Part shown: positions 24,644 to 33,631 of the stretch, in pieces
How the letters are laid out: each line of letters begins with the position of its first letter
Position numbering within the stretch: position 1 is the first letter of the stretch
NCBI RefSeq assembly: GCF_029338195.1
Contig: NZ_CP119779.1
Coordinates: forward strand, 1,240,001-1,304,000
Reading direction: 5' to 3'
Source: Haloarcula litorea
GTDB taxonomy: Archaea; Halobacteriota; Halobacteria; Halobacteriales; Haloarculaceae
Length of the DNA stretch: 64,000 bases
Program-made: the position numbers and the translations under genes
Notes under the pieces: generated by a model
What the model saw: the letters and a program-made list of their open reading frames with translations, nothing else
Database searches by the model: none
What the model was told of the DNA's origin: nothing

Positions 24644-26728
24644 TCAGCTCTCGTTCGCGACCGCCTCGGCCAGCAGTTCGGTGATGCCGACGATCTCGAT
24701 CTCGTCCTCGAAGCCGCCGGTCTTGCGGCCGTCCTCGTACATCGTCATACACATCGGGCAGGCGACGACGAACTTCTCGACGCTCTCCCCGGCGTCGGTG
24801 TCCTCCAGGGCCTCGCGCAGACGCTCCTCGCTGGGTTTGGGCTCCTCGTCGAAGTCCATCCAGAGGCCGCCCCCGCCGCCGCCACAGCAGAACGAGTCCG
24901 CGCGGTTGCGCGGCATCTCGTAGCGGTCACAGCCGGTGGCGTCCACGAGGTCCCGCGGGGCCTCGAAGACGTCGTTGTACCGCCCGAGGTGGCAGGGGTC
25001 GTGGTAGGTGACCGTGTAGTCGAGCTCGTCGCCCGACAGGCCCAGCGCGCCCGACTCGGCGAGGTCGGCGACGACCTGCGTGTAGTGGGCGACGTCGTCG
25101 GCCGTCCACTCGCAGGCCTCGAACTCCGGGTACTCGTTCATAAACGTGTTGTAGGAGTGGGGGTCGGTCGTGACGATGGTCTCGAACTCGCAGTCCCCGA
25201 TGGCGGCGGCGTTGTCCTCGACGAGCATCTCGTAGAGGCCCTCCTCGCCGACCCGGCGCACGTCGTTGCCGTCGGTCTGCTCGTCCTCGTAGAGGATGCC
25301 GTAGTCGACGCCGGCGGCCTCGAAGACCCGCGCGAGGGCCTTCGCCACCTTCCGGTTGCGCTCGTCGTAGCTGGGGTAGTCGCCGACGTACCAGAGGTAC
25401 TCGACGGGGTCCTCGCGGGCGTCGGGGACCTCGAAGTCGAGGTCGTCGGTCCAGTCCGGGCGCTTGCGCTCGGGCTCGCCGAAGGTGTTGCCCTGCTGGA
25501 AGACGTTCATCATCGCGTCCTGGACGTGCTCGTCCATCTCGCCGGACTCGGTGAGCCGGCGGTTCATCTCGGTGAACTGCGTGACGTGCTCGATGTCGAC
25601 CGGGCAGGCGTCCATACAGGCCAGACAGGACATACACGACTCCATCGTGCGGGCGTCGATGACCGAGGTGCCGCCGTCGGCGACGATGGGCACGTCCTCG
25701 CCGCCGGCGTCGCGCTCCTCGCGGTACCGCTTCAGGTCCAGGATGACGTTGCGCGGGTCGAGCGGTCGGCCCGACGCCTTCGCGGGACAGGCGTCGGAGC
25801 AGCGGCCACACTTCGTGCAGGCGTCGTGGTCGAGCAGCTGCTTCCAGGAGAAGTCGTCGATCTCGCTGGGACCGATCTCCTCGGGGCTGGCGTCTTCGGG
25901 CACGCCCGGCAGCCGGACCCCGGCGTCCTCGTCGCGGGCGACGAGGTTGGCAAACGAGGAGAGCATGTGGAACGGCTTGGCGTAGGGGACCCAGGCGACG
26001 AACCACAGCGCCACCAGCGCGTGAGACCACCAGACGACCGGGTAGGCCGCGGCGGCCTGCCCGGCGGAGACGCCGGCGGCCACGAGCAGGTCCTTCACGA
26101 ACCAGCCGACGAAGCTCACCGTCTCGAAGGAGACGTCCCGGACCGTCGAGGTCCCGAGGATGCGGACACCCTCGGTGAGGTAGCCGCCGATGCCCAGCAC
26201 GAACAGCGCTCCCAGAAACAGGTCGTCCTCGCGGGACGTGTGGCGGTCGTGGAGCCGGTCCATCCGCCGGCCGTAGCGTCGCCACATCGCCACGCCGACG
26301 CCGACGACGAACAGCAGCCCCATCGCGTCCATCACGAACGAGTACGAGAGGTAGAACCGCCCGACGAAGAAGGACTCCCCGGTCAGCGGCCGGTAGAGGT
26401 CCATGTCGATCCCGAGGATCGTGGTCCCGATGAGCAGCGTGAGAAAGCCCCAGACGACGAACGCGTGCATCACGCCGGCGACGGCGTCCCGGTCCAGTTG
26501 CTTGCGGTTCGAGAGCGCCAGCCGCGCCGCCGCCAGCACGCGGCCCGGCAGGTCGTCCAGTCGGTCGAACGGGTCGTCGCTCCCCTGGGCGTACCGGCGC
26601 ACTCGCTCGTAGACGCCGTACAGGAAGACCAGGACGGCCAGCGCGGCCAGGTAGTAGAAGACGGCCTTCCCCACGGGACCGATGCGCCAGAACGTCGGCC
26701 GCGTGGTCGCCTGCAGCGGCACTGTCAT
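24644..26728 (-). CDS. Membrane-bound HdrD-like iron-sulfur oxidoreductase
   Basis: A 694-residue protein in three parts: an N-terminal NarI/DsrM-like membrane domain of about six helices (residues ~20-260) with His for haem; a ferredoxin-like segment with two 4Fe-4S motifs, CTKCGRCSDACP and CMSCLACMDACP (about 305-390); and a C-terminal CCG-domain region (about 450-694) with CHLGRY, FCCGGGGGG and CPMCMTMY. This architecture resembles fused HdrDE or DsrMK proteins; in haloarchaea without methanogenesis it probably passes electrons between a soluble dehydrogenase (ETF-type) and the quinone pool. TTTGAA about 25-30 nt upstream may be its TATA box. Confidence 0.92.
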   Translation of the reverse strand: MTVPLQATTRPTFWRIGPVGKAVFYYLAALAVLVFLYGVYERVRRYAQGSDDPFDRLDDLPGRVLAAARLALSNRKQLDRDAVAGVMHAFVVWGFLTLLIGTTILGIDMDLYRPLTGESFFVGRFYLSYSFVMDAMGLLFVVGVGVAMWRRYGRRMDRLHDRHTSREDDLFLGALFVLGIGGYLTEGVRILGTSTVRDVSFETVSFVGWFVKDLLVAAGVSAGQAAAAYPVVWWSHALVALWFVAWVPYAKPFHMLSSFANLVARDEDAGVRLPGVPEDASPEEIGPSEIDDFSWKQLLDHDACTKCGRCSDACPAKASGRPLDPRNVILDLKRYREERDAGGEDVPIVADGGTSVIDARTMESCMSCLACMDACPVDIEHVTQFTEMNRRLTESGEMDEHVQDAMMNVFQQGNTFGEPERKRPDWTDDLDFEVPDAREDPVEYLWYVGDYPSYDERNRKVAKALARVFEAAGVDYGILYEDEQTDGNDVRRVGEEGLYEMLVEDNAAAIGDCEFETIVTTDPHSYNTFMNEYPEFEACEWTADDVAHYTQVVADLAESGALGLSGDELDYTVTYHDPCHLGRYNDVFEAPRDLVDATGCDRYEMPRNRADSFCCGGGGGGLWMDFDEEPKPSEERLREALEDTDAGESVEKFVVACPMCMTMYEDGRKTGGFEDEIEIVGITELLAEAVANES

Positions 26729-26838
26729 ACTGTCTCACGGGGTACGCTGGCACTTCAAACTTCGGACGAACCGTCGCCGTCCCCGAGAACTGATGAACCG
26801 TTGTTCGGTTCCGAGGTGACTGGTAGCTCACCCAACAC

Positions 26839-26845
26839 CTATATG
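26839..26845 (+). promoter_or_regulatory. Promoter TATA box of the cmi4 gene
   Basis: CTATATG lies 26-32 nt before the ATG at 26871, giving a leaderless transcript. Confidence 0.6.
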
Positions 26846-26870
26846 CCGCGGGGACGGACGGTAGCGTCCG

Positions 26871-27491
26871 ATGGACGAGAAGACCGAACAGCTCCGCGAT
26901 ATCTTCGTCGACGTCTCCGGCGAGGAGACGGTGACGGAGTCCCAGGAGGCCGCCCGCGGGTCGCTGACCGACGTCGACGAGGCGACGGTCGACGAGCGGC
27001 TGGCCGCGGTGGTCGACCGGATGCGCGAGCGCTACGAGTTCGACACCACCCTCGACGACGAGGCGCTGGTGACGGTGGTCCGTGGGTTCTACGAGGGGCG
27101 CACAGACGCCGACCTCGCCGACGACCTGGGGGTCGACGAGGAGGCGGTCTTTACCGCACGGCTGTGCCTCCACCTCGTGCGGGACGACGACACCGACGGC
27201 GAGTTCGACACCGCCGCGTTCCGCCGGCGCGTGACCGAGGACGACCCGAGCGACGCCGCCCTCGCCGACGAGTTCGCCCTCGACGAGGACGCGGCCGGGC
27301 GGTACCGCCGCGTCGTCGCGGCACAGGCGGCCGCCCGGCGGGTGAGTCACCGCTTCCAGAGCGAGTTCGAGGACGTCCTCTCGGAGGCGGGCCTCTCGAC
27401 GCGGATGACCGAGGGGATGCGCGAGGACGGGCTGGGCGAGGCCACCGAGGACATCGACTCGCTGGACTCCGACGCCGACGTGTCGCTGTAG
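26871..27491 (+). CDS. cmi4: Conditioned medium-induced protein 4 family (Cmi4)
   Basis: A 206-residue acidic soluble protein beginning MDEKTEQLRDIFVDVSGEET, which I recognise as the haloarchaeal Cmi4 family, named for induction by conditioned medium. Its C-terminal half (EAVFTARLCLHLVRDDD, then repeated DDPSDAALADEFALDEDAA) looks like paired helix-turn-helix-type helical repeats, and many helices could bind DNA. The biochemical role is unknown. It sits 38 nt ahead of the Cas4-like nuclease gene, same direction, so they are likely cotranscribed. Confidence 0.82.
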   Translation: MDEKTEQLRDIFVDVSGEETVTESQEAARGSLTDVDEATVDERLAAVVDRMRERYEFDTTLDDEALVTVVRGFYEGRTDADLADDLGVDEEAVFTARLCLHLVRDDDTDGEFDTAAFRRRVTEDDPSDAALADEFALDEDAAGRYRRVVAAQAAARRVSHRFQSEFEDVLSEAGLSTRMTEGMREDGLGEATEDIDSLDSDADVSL

Positions 27492-27529
27492 CGCGAAGGT
27501 TCTTGTCGGGAGCCGCGGCCAGCGGCGCT

Positions 27530-28189
27530 ATGGCCGACCACAGTTTCCGCGACCTGGAGACGGCCGCGTACTGCCCGCGCAAGCTCTACTACCGCCGCCG
27601 CGACGGCCCGCCCGACGTGCCCGAGGGCGTCGACGCGGTCCGGGACCTCGCGTTCGACTACGAGCGGCTGCTGACCGACGACGCGGCGCTGCTGGCCGCG
27701 CCGATCGAACCCGACCCCGCGACCGTCCGCGAGCGCCTGCGGGCCGCGCGCACCCGACTCGACGACTGGGACGCCCTCGCCGACCCCGCCGGACGGGACG
27801 TCTACCTCGCGGGCAAGGACGCCCACGGCGTCGCGCACAAACTGGTCGCCACCGCCGACGGGCCGGTCCCGTCGCTGGTCTTCGCCGGGTCCCCGCCCGA
27901 CCAGGGGATCTGGGAGCCACAGACGGTCCGGCTGGTCGCGGCGGCGAAGGCACTCGCCTGGGAGCGCGAGCGGCCGGTCGAGCGGGCGTTCGCGGAGTAC
28001 CCGGCCCACGGCGTCGTCCGCGAGGTCGAACTGACGACCCGGCGAGCCGGCGTCTACCGGCGCGCGCTCCGGGCCGCCGAGTCCGTCGACGGCCCGCCGG
28101 CGCGGGTCGACAACGACGCGAAGTGCGAGCCCTGCGACTACCGCGAGGACTGCGGGGTCAGGACCCGCTCGCTGCGCTCGCTGCTGTGA
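27530..28189 (+). CDS. Solitary Cas4/Dna2-like (PD-(D/E)XK) protein
   Basis: A 219-residue protein with the four-cysteine layout of Cas4-type Fe-S nucleases: Cys in ETAAYCPRKLYYRRR at the N-terminus and CEPCDYREDCGVR at the C-terminus. The central region, DVYLAGKDAHGVAHKL, sits where the nuclease core would be, but acidic catalytic residues (D/E-x-K) are not obvious: LVFAGSPPDQ and TVRLVAAAKAL replace the usual hhD and E-x-K strands. No CRISPR array or other cas gene is in the window. It may be a DNA repair protein or a degenerate Cas4 relative. ATG 27530 matches the family start. Confidence 0.8.
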   Translation: MADHSFRDLETAAYCPRKLYYRRRDGPPDVPEGVDAVRDLAFDYERLLTDDAALLAAPIEPDPATVRERLRAARTRLDDWDALADPAGRDVYLAGKDAHGVAHKLVATADGPVPSLVFAGSPPDQGIWEPQTVRLVAAAKALAWERERPVERAFAEYPAHGVVREVELTTRRAGVYRRALRAAESVDGPPARVDNDAKCEPCDYREDCGVRTRSLRSLL

Positions 28190-28192
28190 CCG

Positions 28193-28798
28193 CTACGCCG
28201 ACTCGTCGAGCCAGCGCTCGACGGCGTCGACGGCGGCTCCCCGCCGGTGGATCGTCCCGGCTGCCACGTCGACGACCGTCGATCCGGTTCCGCCCGGCGT
28301 CTCCCCGGCGTCGAGGACGACCGCCGCCCGCTCGCGGATCTCGTCCAGCGCGTCGACGGTACGGGCGCTGGGCTGGCCGGAGACGTTCGCGCTCGTCGCG
28401 GTCAGCGGCGGCGTCTCGGCGAGCAGCCGCCGCGCCACCTCGCAGTCGGGGACCCGGACCCCGACCCCGGACGCGCCGGCGGTCAGGACGTCCGGAACCT
28501 CGTCGCCGCGCTCGACGACCACCGTCACGGGGCCGGGGAGGAACTCGCGCATGAACCGCTCCTCGCGCTCGGTGGGTTCGGTGTACTCCAGTGCGGCGTC
28601 GACGTCCGCCACCGCCAGCGAGACCGGCTTGTCCCGGTCCCGGCCCTTCGCCGCGAACACCCCCTCGACGGCGTGGGGGTCGGTGGCGTCCGCGCCCAGC
28701 CCGTACACCGTCTCGGTCGGGTAGACGACCAGTTCGCCCTCTCGGGCGGCCGGGGCCGCCGCCTCGATCGCCGTCCGGTCGACGCGGTCCCCGCTCAC
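28193..28798 (-). CDS. tsaC: L-threonylcarbamoyladenylate synthase TsaC/Sua5
   Basis: A 201-residue YrdC-domain enzyme making threonylcarbamoyl-AMP from Thr, bicarbonate and ATP for tRNA t6A37. The signature VVYPTETVYGLGADATD, the KGRDRDKPVSL block (KxR and the Lys/Ser ligands) and TSANVSGQPSA are intact. It lacks the C-terminal Sua5 domain, so it is the short TsaC type. GTG 28798 overlaps the redoxin stop by 4 nt (GTGA), placing it last in a glutaredoxin-redoxin-tsaC operon. Works with KEOPS (cgi121 is in this window). Confidence 0.95.
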   Translation of the reverse strand: MSGDRVDRTAIEAAAPAAREGELVVYPTETVYGLGADATDPHAVEGVFAAKGRDRDKPVSLAVADVDAALEYTEPTEREERFMREFLPGPVTVVVERGDEVPDVLTAGASGVGVRVPDCEVARRLLAETPPLTATSANVSGQPSARTVDALDEIRERAAVVLDAGETPGGTGSTVVDVAAGTIHRRGAAVDAVERWLDESA

Positions 28799-29307
28799 AG
28801 CTGTGCTTCGACGGCGTCGTAGTCCGGGAACGAGGGCCACTGCTCGCCGACCCACGCGTACTCGACGGTCCGGTCGCCGTCGAGTACGAACACGGCCGGC
28901 CGCGGCTCGGCGAGGCCGGTCATCCCGTCGAGGTCCATCGCGATCCCGTACGCCTCGGCGACCCCGTTGGCCGGGTCGGAGTACAGGCGGTAGTCCCCCT
29001 CGATGTCGCGCTCTTCGAGCAGGTCCTTGTGCGCGTACGGCGTCGAGATCGAGAGGCCGACGACGGTCGCGTCCTCGTGCCACCCGCGGTCCCGGATCTC
29101 GTTCCAGACGTAGGTGGCGGGGAACGCGCCGTCCATCGCGTGGAAGACGAGCACCACGGGGTCGTCGCTCTCGGCACACAGCTCCGAGAGCGCCACGTCC
29201 TCCCAGTACTCGTCGGTGACCAGCGGCCGCTCGAAGTCCGGGGCCCGATCGCCCTCCCGCGGGTGGTCGGCCTCGCCCAGGTCGACCACGTCGAACGACA
29301 GCTCCAT
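28795..29307 (-). CDS. Redoxin (AhpC/TSA-fold) protein lacking the peroxidatic cysteine
   Basis: A 170-residue thioredoxin-fold protein with the peroxiredoxin outline: GDRAPDFERPLVTDEYW, LVFHAMDGAFPATYVWNEI, TVVGLSISTPYAHKDLLE and RPAVFVLDGDRTVEYAWVGE. At the site of the peroxidatic Cys (TxxC in PrxQ/Tpx) there is Ala-Phe-Pro-Ala, and the only Cys is in LSELCAESD. Peroxidase activity is therefore unlikely and a binding or chaperone role possible. It overlaps the glutaredoxin gene by 1 nt (TGATG) and the tsaC start by 4 nt. Confidence 0.85.
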   Translation of the reverse strand: MELSFDVVDLGEADHPREGDRAPDFERPLVTDEYWEDVALSELCAESDDPVVLVFHAMDGAFPATYVWNEIRDRGWHEDATVVGLSISTPYAHKDLLEERDIEGDYRLYSDPANGVAEAYGIAMDLDGMTGLAEPRPAVFVLDGDRTVEYAWVGEQWPSFPDYDAVEAQL

Positions 29308-29576
29308 CAGGCCTCCACCCCCTGTTCCGGGCCGTAGGTCCGTTCGAGGTACTCGACGATGTTGGCGCTCTCGCTCATCGTGACGCCGGTGTTCTCGTCG
29401 ACGATGGCCGGGACGGTTCGCTTGCCCGACAGTCGCTTGACCACGTCGCGTTCGGAGTGCATCGGTTCGACGAACCGCGACCGGTAGTCGAGGTCGTACG
29501 CCTGGAGCTTGCGGACGACGCGCTCGCAGAACGGACAGGCCTGCAGCCGGTAGAGTGTGATGGCTGGCTCGCTCAT
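29307..29576 (-). CDS. Glutaredoxin-like protein (CPFC)
   Basis: An 89-residue thioredoxin-fold protein with active-site ACPFCERV at residues ~13-20, cis-Pro region RTVPAIVDENTG and a GST-N-like ending SANIVEYLERTYG. Such haloarchaeal glutaredoxins reduce disulfides, probably using gamma-glutamylcysteine rather than glutathione. First gene of the operon with the redoxin and tsaC. A paralogue with CPYC is encoded at 60307-60564. Confidence 0.92.
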   Translation of the reverse strand: MSEPAITLYRLQACPFCERVVRKLQAYDLDYRSRFVEPMHSERDVVKRLSGKRTVPAIVDENTGVTMSESANIVEYLERTYGPEQGVEA

Positions 29577-29633
29577 ACGCCGACCGTACGCGCGAGTCGC
29601 TGGTAAGGGCTTCGGCGCGGGGGTATGACAAGT

Positions 29634-29639
29634 CTTAAT
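29634..29639 (+). promoter_or_regulatory. Promoter TATA box of the CNNM/CorC gene
   Basis: CTTAAT lies 28-33 nt before ATG 29667. It supports that start over the in-frame ATG at 29625, which would fall upstream of the TATA box. Confidence 0.65.
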
Positions 29640-29666
29640 CCGCGCCCATCACAACGTCAACCGTCG

Positions 29667-31076
29667 ATGGCCCTGGTACCCGAGACGTCCGAGCTGTCCG
29701 TCGCGGCGCTACAGACCGTCGAGGTCGTCGGCGTCGCGGTCCCCCAGAACCTCGTGTTGGTGGGTGGCATCGTGACCATCCTGATCCTCATCGTGCTCTC
29801 GGCCTTTTTCTCCAGCAGCGAGATCGCGATGTTCTCGCTGCCGGCCCACCGGACCGAGGCGCTCGTCGACGACGAGGTCCCCGGCGCTCGGACGCTCAAG
29901 GCGCTCAAGGCCGACCCCCACCGCCTGCTCGTCACCATCCTGGTGGGAAACAACCTCGTCAACATCGCGATGTCCTCGATCGCGACGGGGCTGCTGGGCT
30001 ACTACATGAGCCGCGGGCAGGCAGTGCTCGCGGCGACGTTCGGCATCACCGCGATCGTCCTGCTGTTCGGCGAGAGCGCCCCCAAGAGCTACGCCGTCGA
30101 GAACACCGAGTCGTGGGCGCTGACCATCGCCAAGCCCCTGAAGGTCGCCGAGAAGGCGCTGTTGCCGCTGATCCTCCTGTTCGACTACCTCACCCGCATC
30201 GTCAACAAGATCACCGGCGGGCGCTCGGCGATCGAGACGTCCTACGTCACCCGCGAGGAGATCCAGGACATCATCGAGACGGGCGAACGCGAGGGGGTCT
30301 TAGACGAGGAGGAACGCGAGATGCTCCAGCGGACCCTGCGGTTCAACGACACCATCGCCAAGGAGGTGATGACGCCGCGACTGGACATGACCGCCGTCGC
30401 GAAGTCCTCCTCGGTCCGGGAGGCCCTGGAGACGTGTATCCAGAGCGGCCACGCTCGCCTGCCGGTCTACGAGGGCAGCCTGGACAACGTCATCGGGGTC
30501 GTCCACATCCGCGACCTGGTGCGGGACCTCAACTACGGCGAGGCCATCCCCGAGGACATCACCTTAGAGGACCTCATCGAACCCACCCTGCACGTCCCCG
30601 AGTCGAAGAACGTCGACGACCTGCTGACCGAGATGCGCAAAGAGCGGATGCATATGGTCATCGTCATCGACGAGTTCGGGACCACCGAGGGGCTCGTGAC
30701 GATGGAGGACCTCACCGAGGAGATCGTCGGCGAGATCCTCGAGGGCGAGGAGGAGGAACCCATCGAGCGCATCGACGACGAGACCGTCTCGGTCAAGGGC
30801 GAGGTCAACATCGAGGAGGTCAACGAGGTGCTCGATCTGGACCTCCCGGAGGGCGAGGAGTTCGAGACCATCGCCGGCTTCATCTTCAACCGCGCCGGCC
30901 GCCTCGTCGAGGAGGGCGAGACGATCACCTTCGACGGGGTCGAGATCCGCGTCGAGCAGGTCGAGAACACCCGCATCATGAAGGCTCGGGTCGTCCGGCT
31001 CGACGAGGACGGGGACGACGGCGAGCCCGAGACGGCCGCCGCGGACGCCGACGCCGAAGAGGCCCAGCCAGAGTAG
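29667..31076 (+). CDS. CNNM/CorC-family (hemolysin-like) membrane protein with CBS pair
   Basis: A 469-residue protein: DUF21/CNNM membrane domain of about four helices (residues ~25-190, with AFFSSSEIAMFSL), a Bateman module of two CBS domains (about 215-345, starting MTPRLDMTAVAKSSSVREAL) and a C-terminal CorC_HlyC PCMH-like domain (about 355-445, GEVNIEEVNEVLDLDLPEGEEFETI). Family members export Mg2+ or other divalent cations or regulate such transport, with ATP-Mg sensed by the CBS pair. A Glu/Ala-rich acidic tail follows. The stop is 6 nt from the convergent PiT gene. Confidence 0.93.
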   Translation: MALVPETSELSVAALQTVEVVGVAVPQNLVLVGGIVTILILIVLSAFFSSSEIAMFSLPAHRTEALVDDEVPGARTLKALKADPHRLLVTILVGNNLVNIAMSSIATGLLGYYMSRGQAVLAATFGITAIVLLFGESAPKSYAVENTESWALTIAKPLKVAEKALLPLILLFDYLTRIVNKITGGRSAIETSYVTREEIQDIIETGEREGVLDEEEREMLQRTLRFNDTIAKEVMTPRLDMTAVAKSSSVREALETCIQSGHARLPVYEGSLDNVIGVVHIRDLVRDLNYGEAIPEDITLEDLIEPTLHVPESKNVDDLLTEMRKERMHMVIVIDEFGTTEGLVTMEDLTEEIVGEILEGEEEEPIERIDDETVSVKGEVNIEEVNEVLDLDLPEGEEFETIAGFIFNRAGRLVEEGETITFDGVEIRVEQVENTRIMKARVVRLDEDGDDGEPETAAADADAEEAQPE

Positions 31077-31082
31077 CGCGGG

Positions 31083-32282
31083 TCACCGCAGCGCCGCCAC
31101 GGCGACGAAGGCCCCGTAGCTGACGGCGAACGCGAGCGCCAGCGACCCGACCCAGGCCAGCACCGTCTTCCCCATCTTCCCGCGGCTCACCTCGCCGTCG
31201 CCGGCGGCCGCGCCGGAGCCGACGATCGCCGAGACGATGATCTCGTTGAACGAGACGGGGATGCCGAAGAACACGGCCGTCTGGGCGATGACGAAACTCG
31301 GGATGAGCGCCGCGATCGAGCGGCGCGGCCCGAGCGAGGAGTAGTCCTGTGCCAGCGCCTTGATCATCCGCGGCGCGCCGGTCCAGGAACCGACCAACAG
31401 GCCGATCCCGCCGAACAGGAGGACACCCACCAGCGGGACGCCGGCGGCCGGGCCGGTGTCCAGCAGCGGGAGCAACGGACCGAGCGCCAGCCCGACCTGA
31501 CTGCCGCCGGCGGAGAAGGCGACCAGGCCGCCCAACACCAGCAGGAAGTGCCGCTGCCCCGCGTCCTCGTCCGCCCGCACGTCCCGGTACAGCAGCGCGG
31601 TCCCGGTCAGGGCGAAGACCGCCGTGACGGCCACCGTCGTCGTCAGGACGGGCGTGCCGGCGGCGTCGGCGACGGCGCGGGCGAGCGAGGCCTGCTCGTC
31701 CCCGGGGGCCAGCAGGACGAACTTGACGTTCGCGAGGATGGCTGCGACCACACCGGCCAGCAGCGGCACCAGCACCGCCTCGTCGACCGACTCGTGGCGC
31801 AGCGACCACGCCGTCGCGAACGCGATGCCGCCGCCGACGAACGGGACGGCGACCCACAGCGCGAGGATCTCGACGTACTGTGCGGTCGCGGGCTGTCCGC
31901 CCATCGCCAGGCCGACGCCGACGACCGCGCCGGTGACGGTGAACGCCGTCGCGATGGGGTAGCCGGTGAAGATGCCGACGGCGACGAGGACCGCCGCCAT
32001 CACCAGTGCGATGATGGCCGCGGTCGCCGACAGGCCGCCCCCGTCGGGGAAGAGGACCAGTCCGCTGCCGACCGTCTCGGTGACGTTCGCGCCCTGCAAC
32101 ACCGCCCCGGCCAGCCCCAGGATGCCGACGAAGAAGCCGGCCCGCATCACGGAGATTGCGTTGGCCCCGACCGCCGGCGCGAACGGCGTCGACCCCGAGG
32201 AGCCGGCCCCGATAGTCCACGCCATGAACAGGCTCGCCGCGGACGCCACCACCAGCGTCACCAGCACGCTCGTCGCTACCAT
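31083..32282 (-). CDS. PiT-family inorganic phosphate transporter (first copy)
   Basis: A 399-residue membrane protein with about 10 helices and duplicated PiT signature elements: GANAISVMRAGFFVGILGLAG region near the N-terminus and SFNEIIVSAIVGSGAAAG near the C-terminus, where GANDxxN normally occurs (here AVGANAISV and PVSFNEIIVSAI, so partly divergent). PiT proteins cotransport metal phosphate with H+ or Na+. A homologue is encoded at 50229-51428. No PhoU-like gene is adjacent. The divergent MFS gene starts 104 nt away. Confidence 0.88.
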   Translation of the reverse strand: MVATSVLVTLVVASAASLFMAWTIGAGSSGSTPFAPAVGANAISVMRAGFFVGILGLAGAVLQGANVTETVGSGLVLFPDGGGLSATAAIIALVMAAVLVAVGIFTGYPIATAFTVTGAVVGVGLAMGGQPATAQYVEILALWVAVPFVGGGIAFATAWSLRHESVDEAVLVPLLAGVVAAILANVKFVLLAPGDEQASLARAVADAAGTPVLTTTVAVTAVFALTGTALLYRDVRADEDAGQRHFLLVLGGLVAFSAGGSQVGLALGPLLPLLDTGPAAGVPLVGVLLFGGIGLLVGSWTGAPRMIKALAQDYSSLGPRRSIAALIPSFVIAQTAVFFGIPVSFNEIIVSAIVGSGAAAGDGEVSRGKMGKTVLAWVGSLALAFAVSYGAFVAVAALR

Positions 32283-32386
32283 CTGGTCCCCCGTTTGCCC
32301 CTCCGACGGATTAGCCTACCGCTCGCCGCGTCGCGACGCCGGCCGGAACCCGGCCGCCTAAACCGCTCGCCCGGCGAGGTGCCCGT

Positions 32387-33610
32387 GTGACGACGCGCGA
32401 GGAGCGGCTGTTCGCGGGCCACGGCGGACGGATGCTGGCGACGCTCAGCGTCGCGTGGGCGACCCTGCAGTTCGGGCGGTTCCTGCTGCCGCCGCTGTTG
32501 CCGGCCATCATCGCCGACCTCGGGATGACGACGCTGACCGCCGGCGTCGCCCTCGGGGGGCTGCAGGCCGTCTACGCGCTCACGCAGTTCCCCAGCGGGC
32601 GGCTCTCGGACCGGTTCACGCGGCCGTCGCTCGTCGTCCCGGGACTGGTCGCGCTGGCCGGTGCCTTCCTGTTGCTGTCGGCGGCGACGACGATGTGGCT
32701 GTTCGTCGCGGCGACGGTACTGGTCGGCGTCGGGAAGGGACTGTTCGCCGTCCCCTCGCGGGCGCAGCTGTCGGACCTGTTCGTCGAGAAGCGCGGCCGG
32801 GCGCTGGGGCTGTACGCCGCCGGGACGGACCTCGGCGGGCTGTTCGCCGCGGTCGGCGGCGTCGTGGTGACGGGCAGCGGCGCGCTGCTGGCGCTCCCCG
32901 GGGTCGACCTGAGGCCGCCGGCGCTGGGCTGGCGCGACCCGTTCGCGCCCGTCGCCGTCGTGCTGGCGCTGGTCGCCGTCGCCTACGTCGCGTGGAACCG
33001 CGACCCCTACCGGCTCGGCCGGACGGACGTGGAGCTGGTCGCGACGCTCCGCCGGCTGGCGACCACCCGCGCCCAGCGGGACGCGCTGGTCGCGTTCGCG
33101 CTGTTCTACTTCGTCGTCGGCGCGTGGGTGAACTTCCTGCCGACCTACCTCACGCGGGCAAAGGGGTTCTCCGAGCCGGTGGCCGCCGGGCTGTTCGCCG
33201 TCGTCTTCGTCGTCGGGCTCGTCGTCAAGCCCGTCGCCGGCCTCGCCTCCGACCGGGTACCCCGCAGAGCGGTCGCCGGTGCGGGCCTGCTGTTCGGCGT
33301 CGGCGCGCTGGCGGGGGTCGTCCTCGCGGCGTCGGTGGCGCTGGTCGCCGCGGCCATCGCCGTCTACGCCGTCGGCTACAAGACCGTCTTCCCCGTCGCC
33401 GACGCGCTCCTGTTGGACGCCGCCCCCGACGAGAACGTCGGCGGCGACCTCGGGGCCGCCCGGGCCGTCTTCATCGGCGTCGGCGCGCTCGGTCCCGTCT
33501 ACATGGGTCTGCTCGCCGACCTCGCGAGCTTCGAGGTCGCCTTCCTCGGCCTCGGGGCCTGTCTGCTCGCCGCGGCGGCGCTGTTGCTCCGGGGACTGTG
33601 GGACGCGTGA
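32387..33610 (+). CDS. Major facilitator superfamily transporter
   Basis: A 407-residue protein with about 12 membrane helices. The MFS A-motif is seen as FPSGRLSDRFTRPS between helices 2 and 3, and a second-half copy as GLASDRVPRRAV. The soluble loop in the middle is short. It resembles nitrate/nitrite or organic anion permeases of the MFS_1 class, but the substrate is not predictable. GTG 32387 is chosen; an ATG 15 codons in (MLATLSVAW) is possible. Confidence 0.88.
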   Translation: MTTREERLFAGHGGRMLATLSVAWATLQFGRFLLPPLLPAIIADLGMTTLTAGVALGGLQAVYALTQFPSGRLSDRFTRPSLVVPGLVALAGAFLLLSAATTMWLFVAATVLVGVGKGLFAVPSRAQLSDLFVEKRGRALGLYAAGTDLGGLFAAVGGVVVTGSGALLALPGVDLRPPALGWRDPFAPVAVVLALVAVAYVAWNRDPYRLGRTDVELVATLRRLATTRAQRDALVAFALFYFVVGAWVNFLPTYLTRAKGFSEPVAAGLFAVVFVVGLVVKPVAGLASDRVPRRAVAGAGLLFGVGALAGVVLAASVALVAAAIAVYAVGYKTVFPVADALLLDAAPDENVGGDLGAARAVFIGVGALGPVYMGLLADLASFEVAFLGLGACLLAAAALLLRGLWDA

Positions 33611-33631
33611 CCGTCCGGCCGCTCCCGCCGC

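Noticed and set aside
26821-26840. tRNA-like TGGTAGCTCA before cmi4
   Set aside because: No acceptor stem or T-arm around it; the stretch belongs to the cmi4 promoter.
27530-28189. CRISPR-Cas locus suggested by the Cas4-like protein
   Set aside because: No repeat-spacer array and no cas1/cas2 or effector genes in the window.
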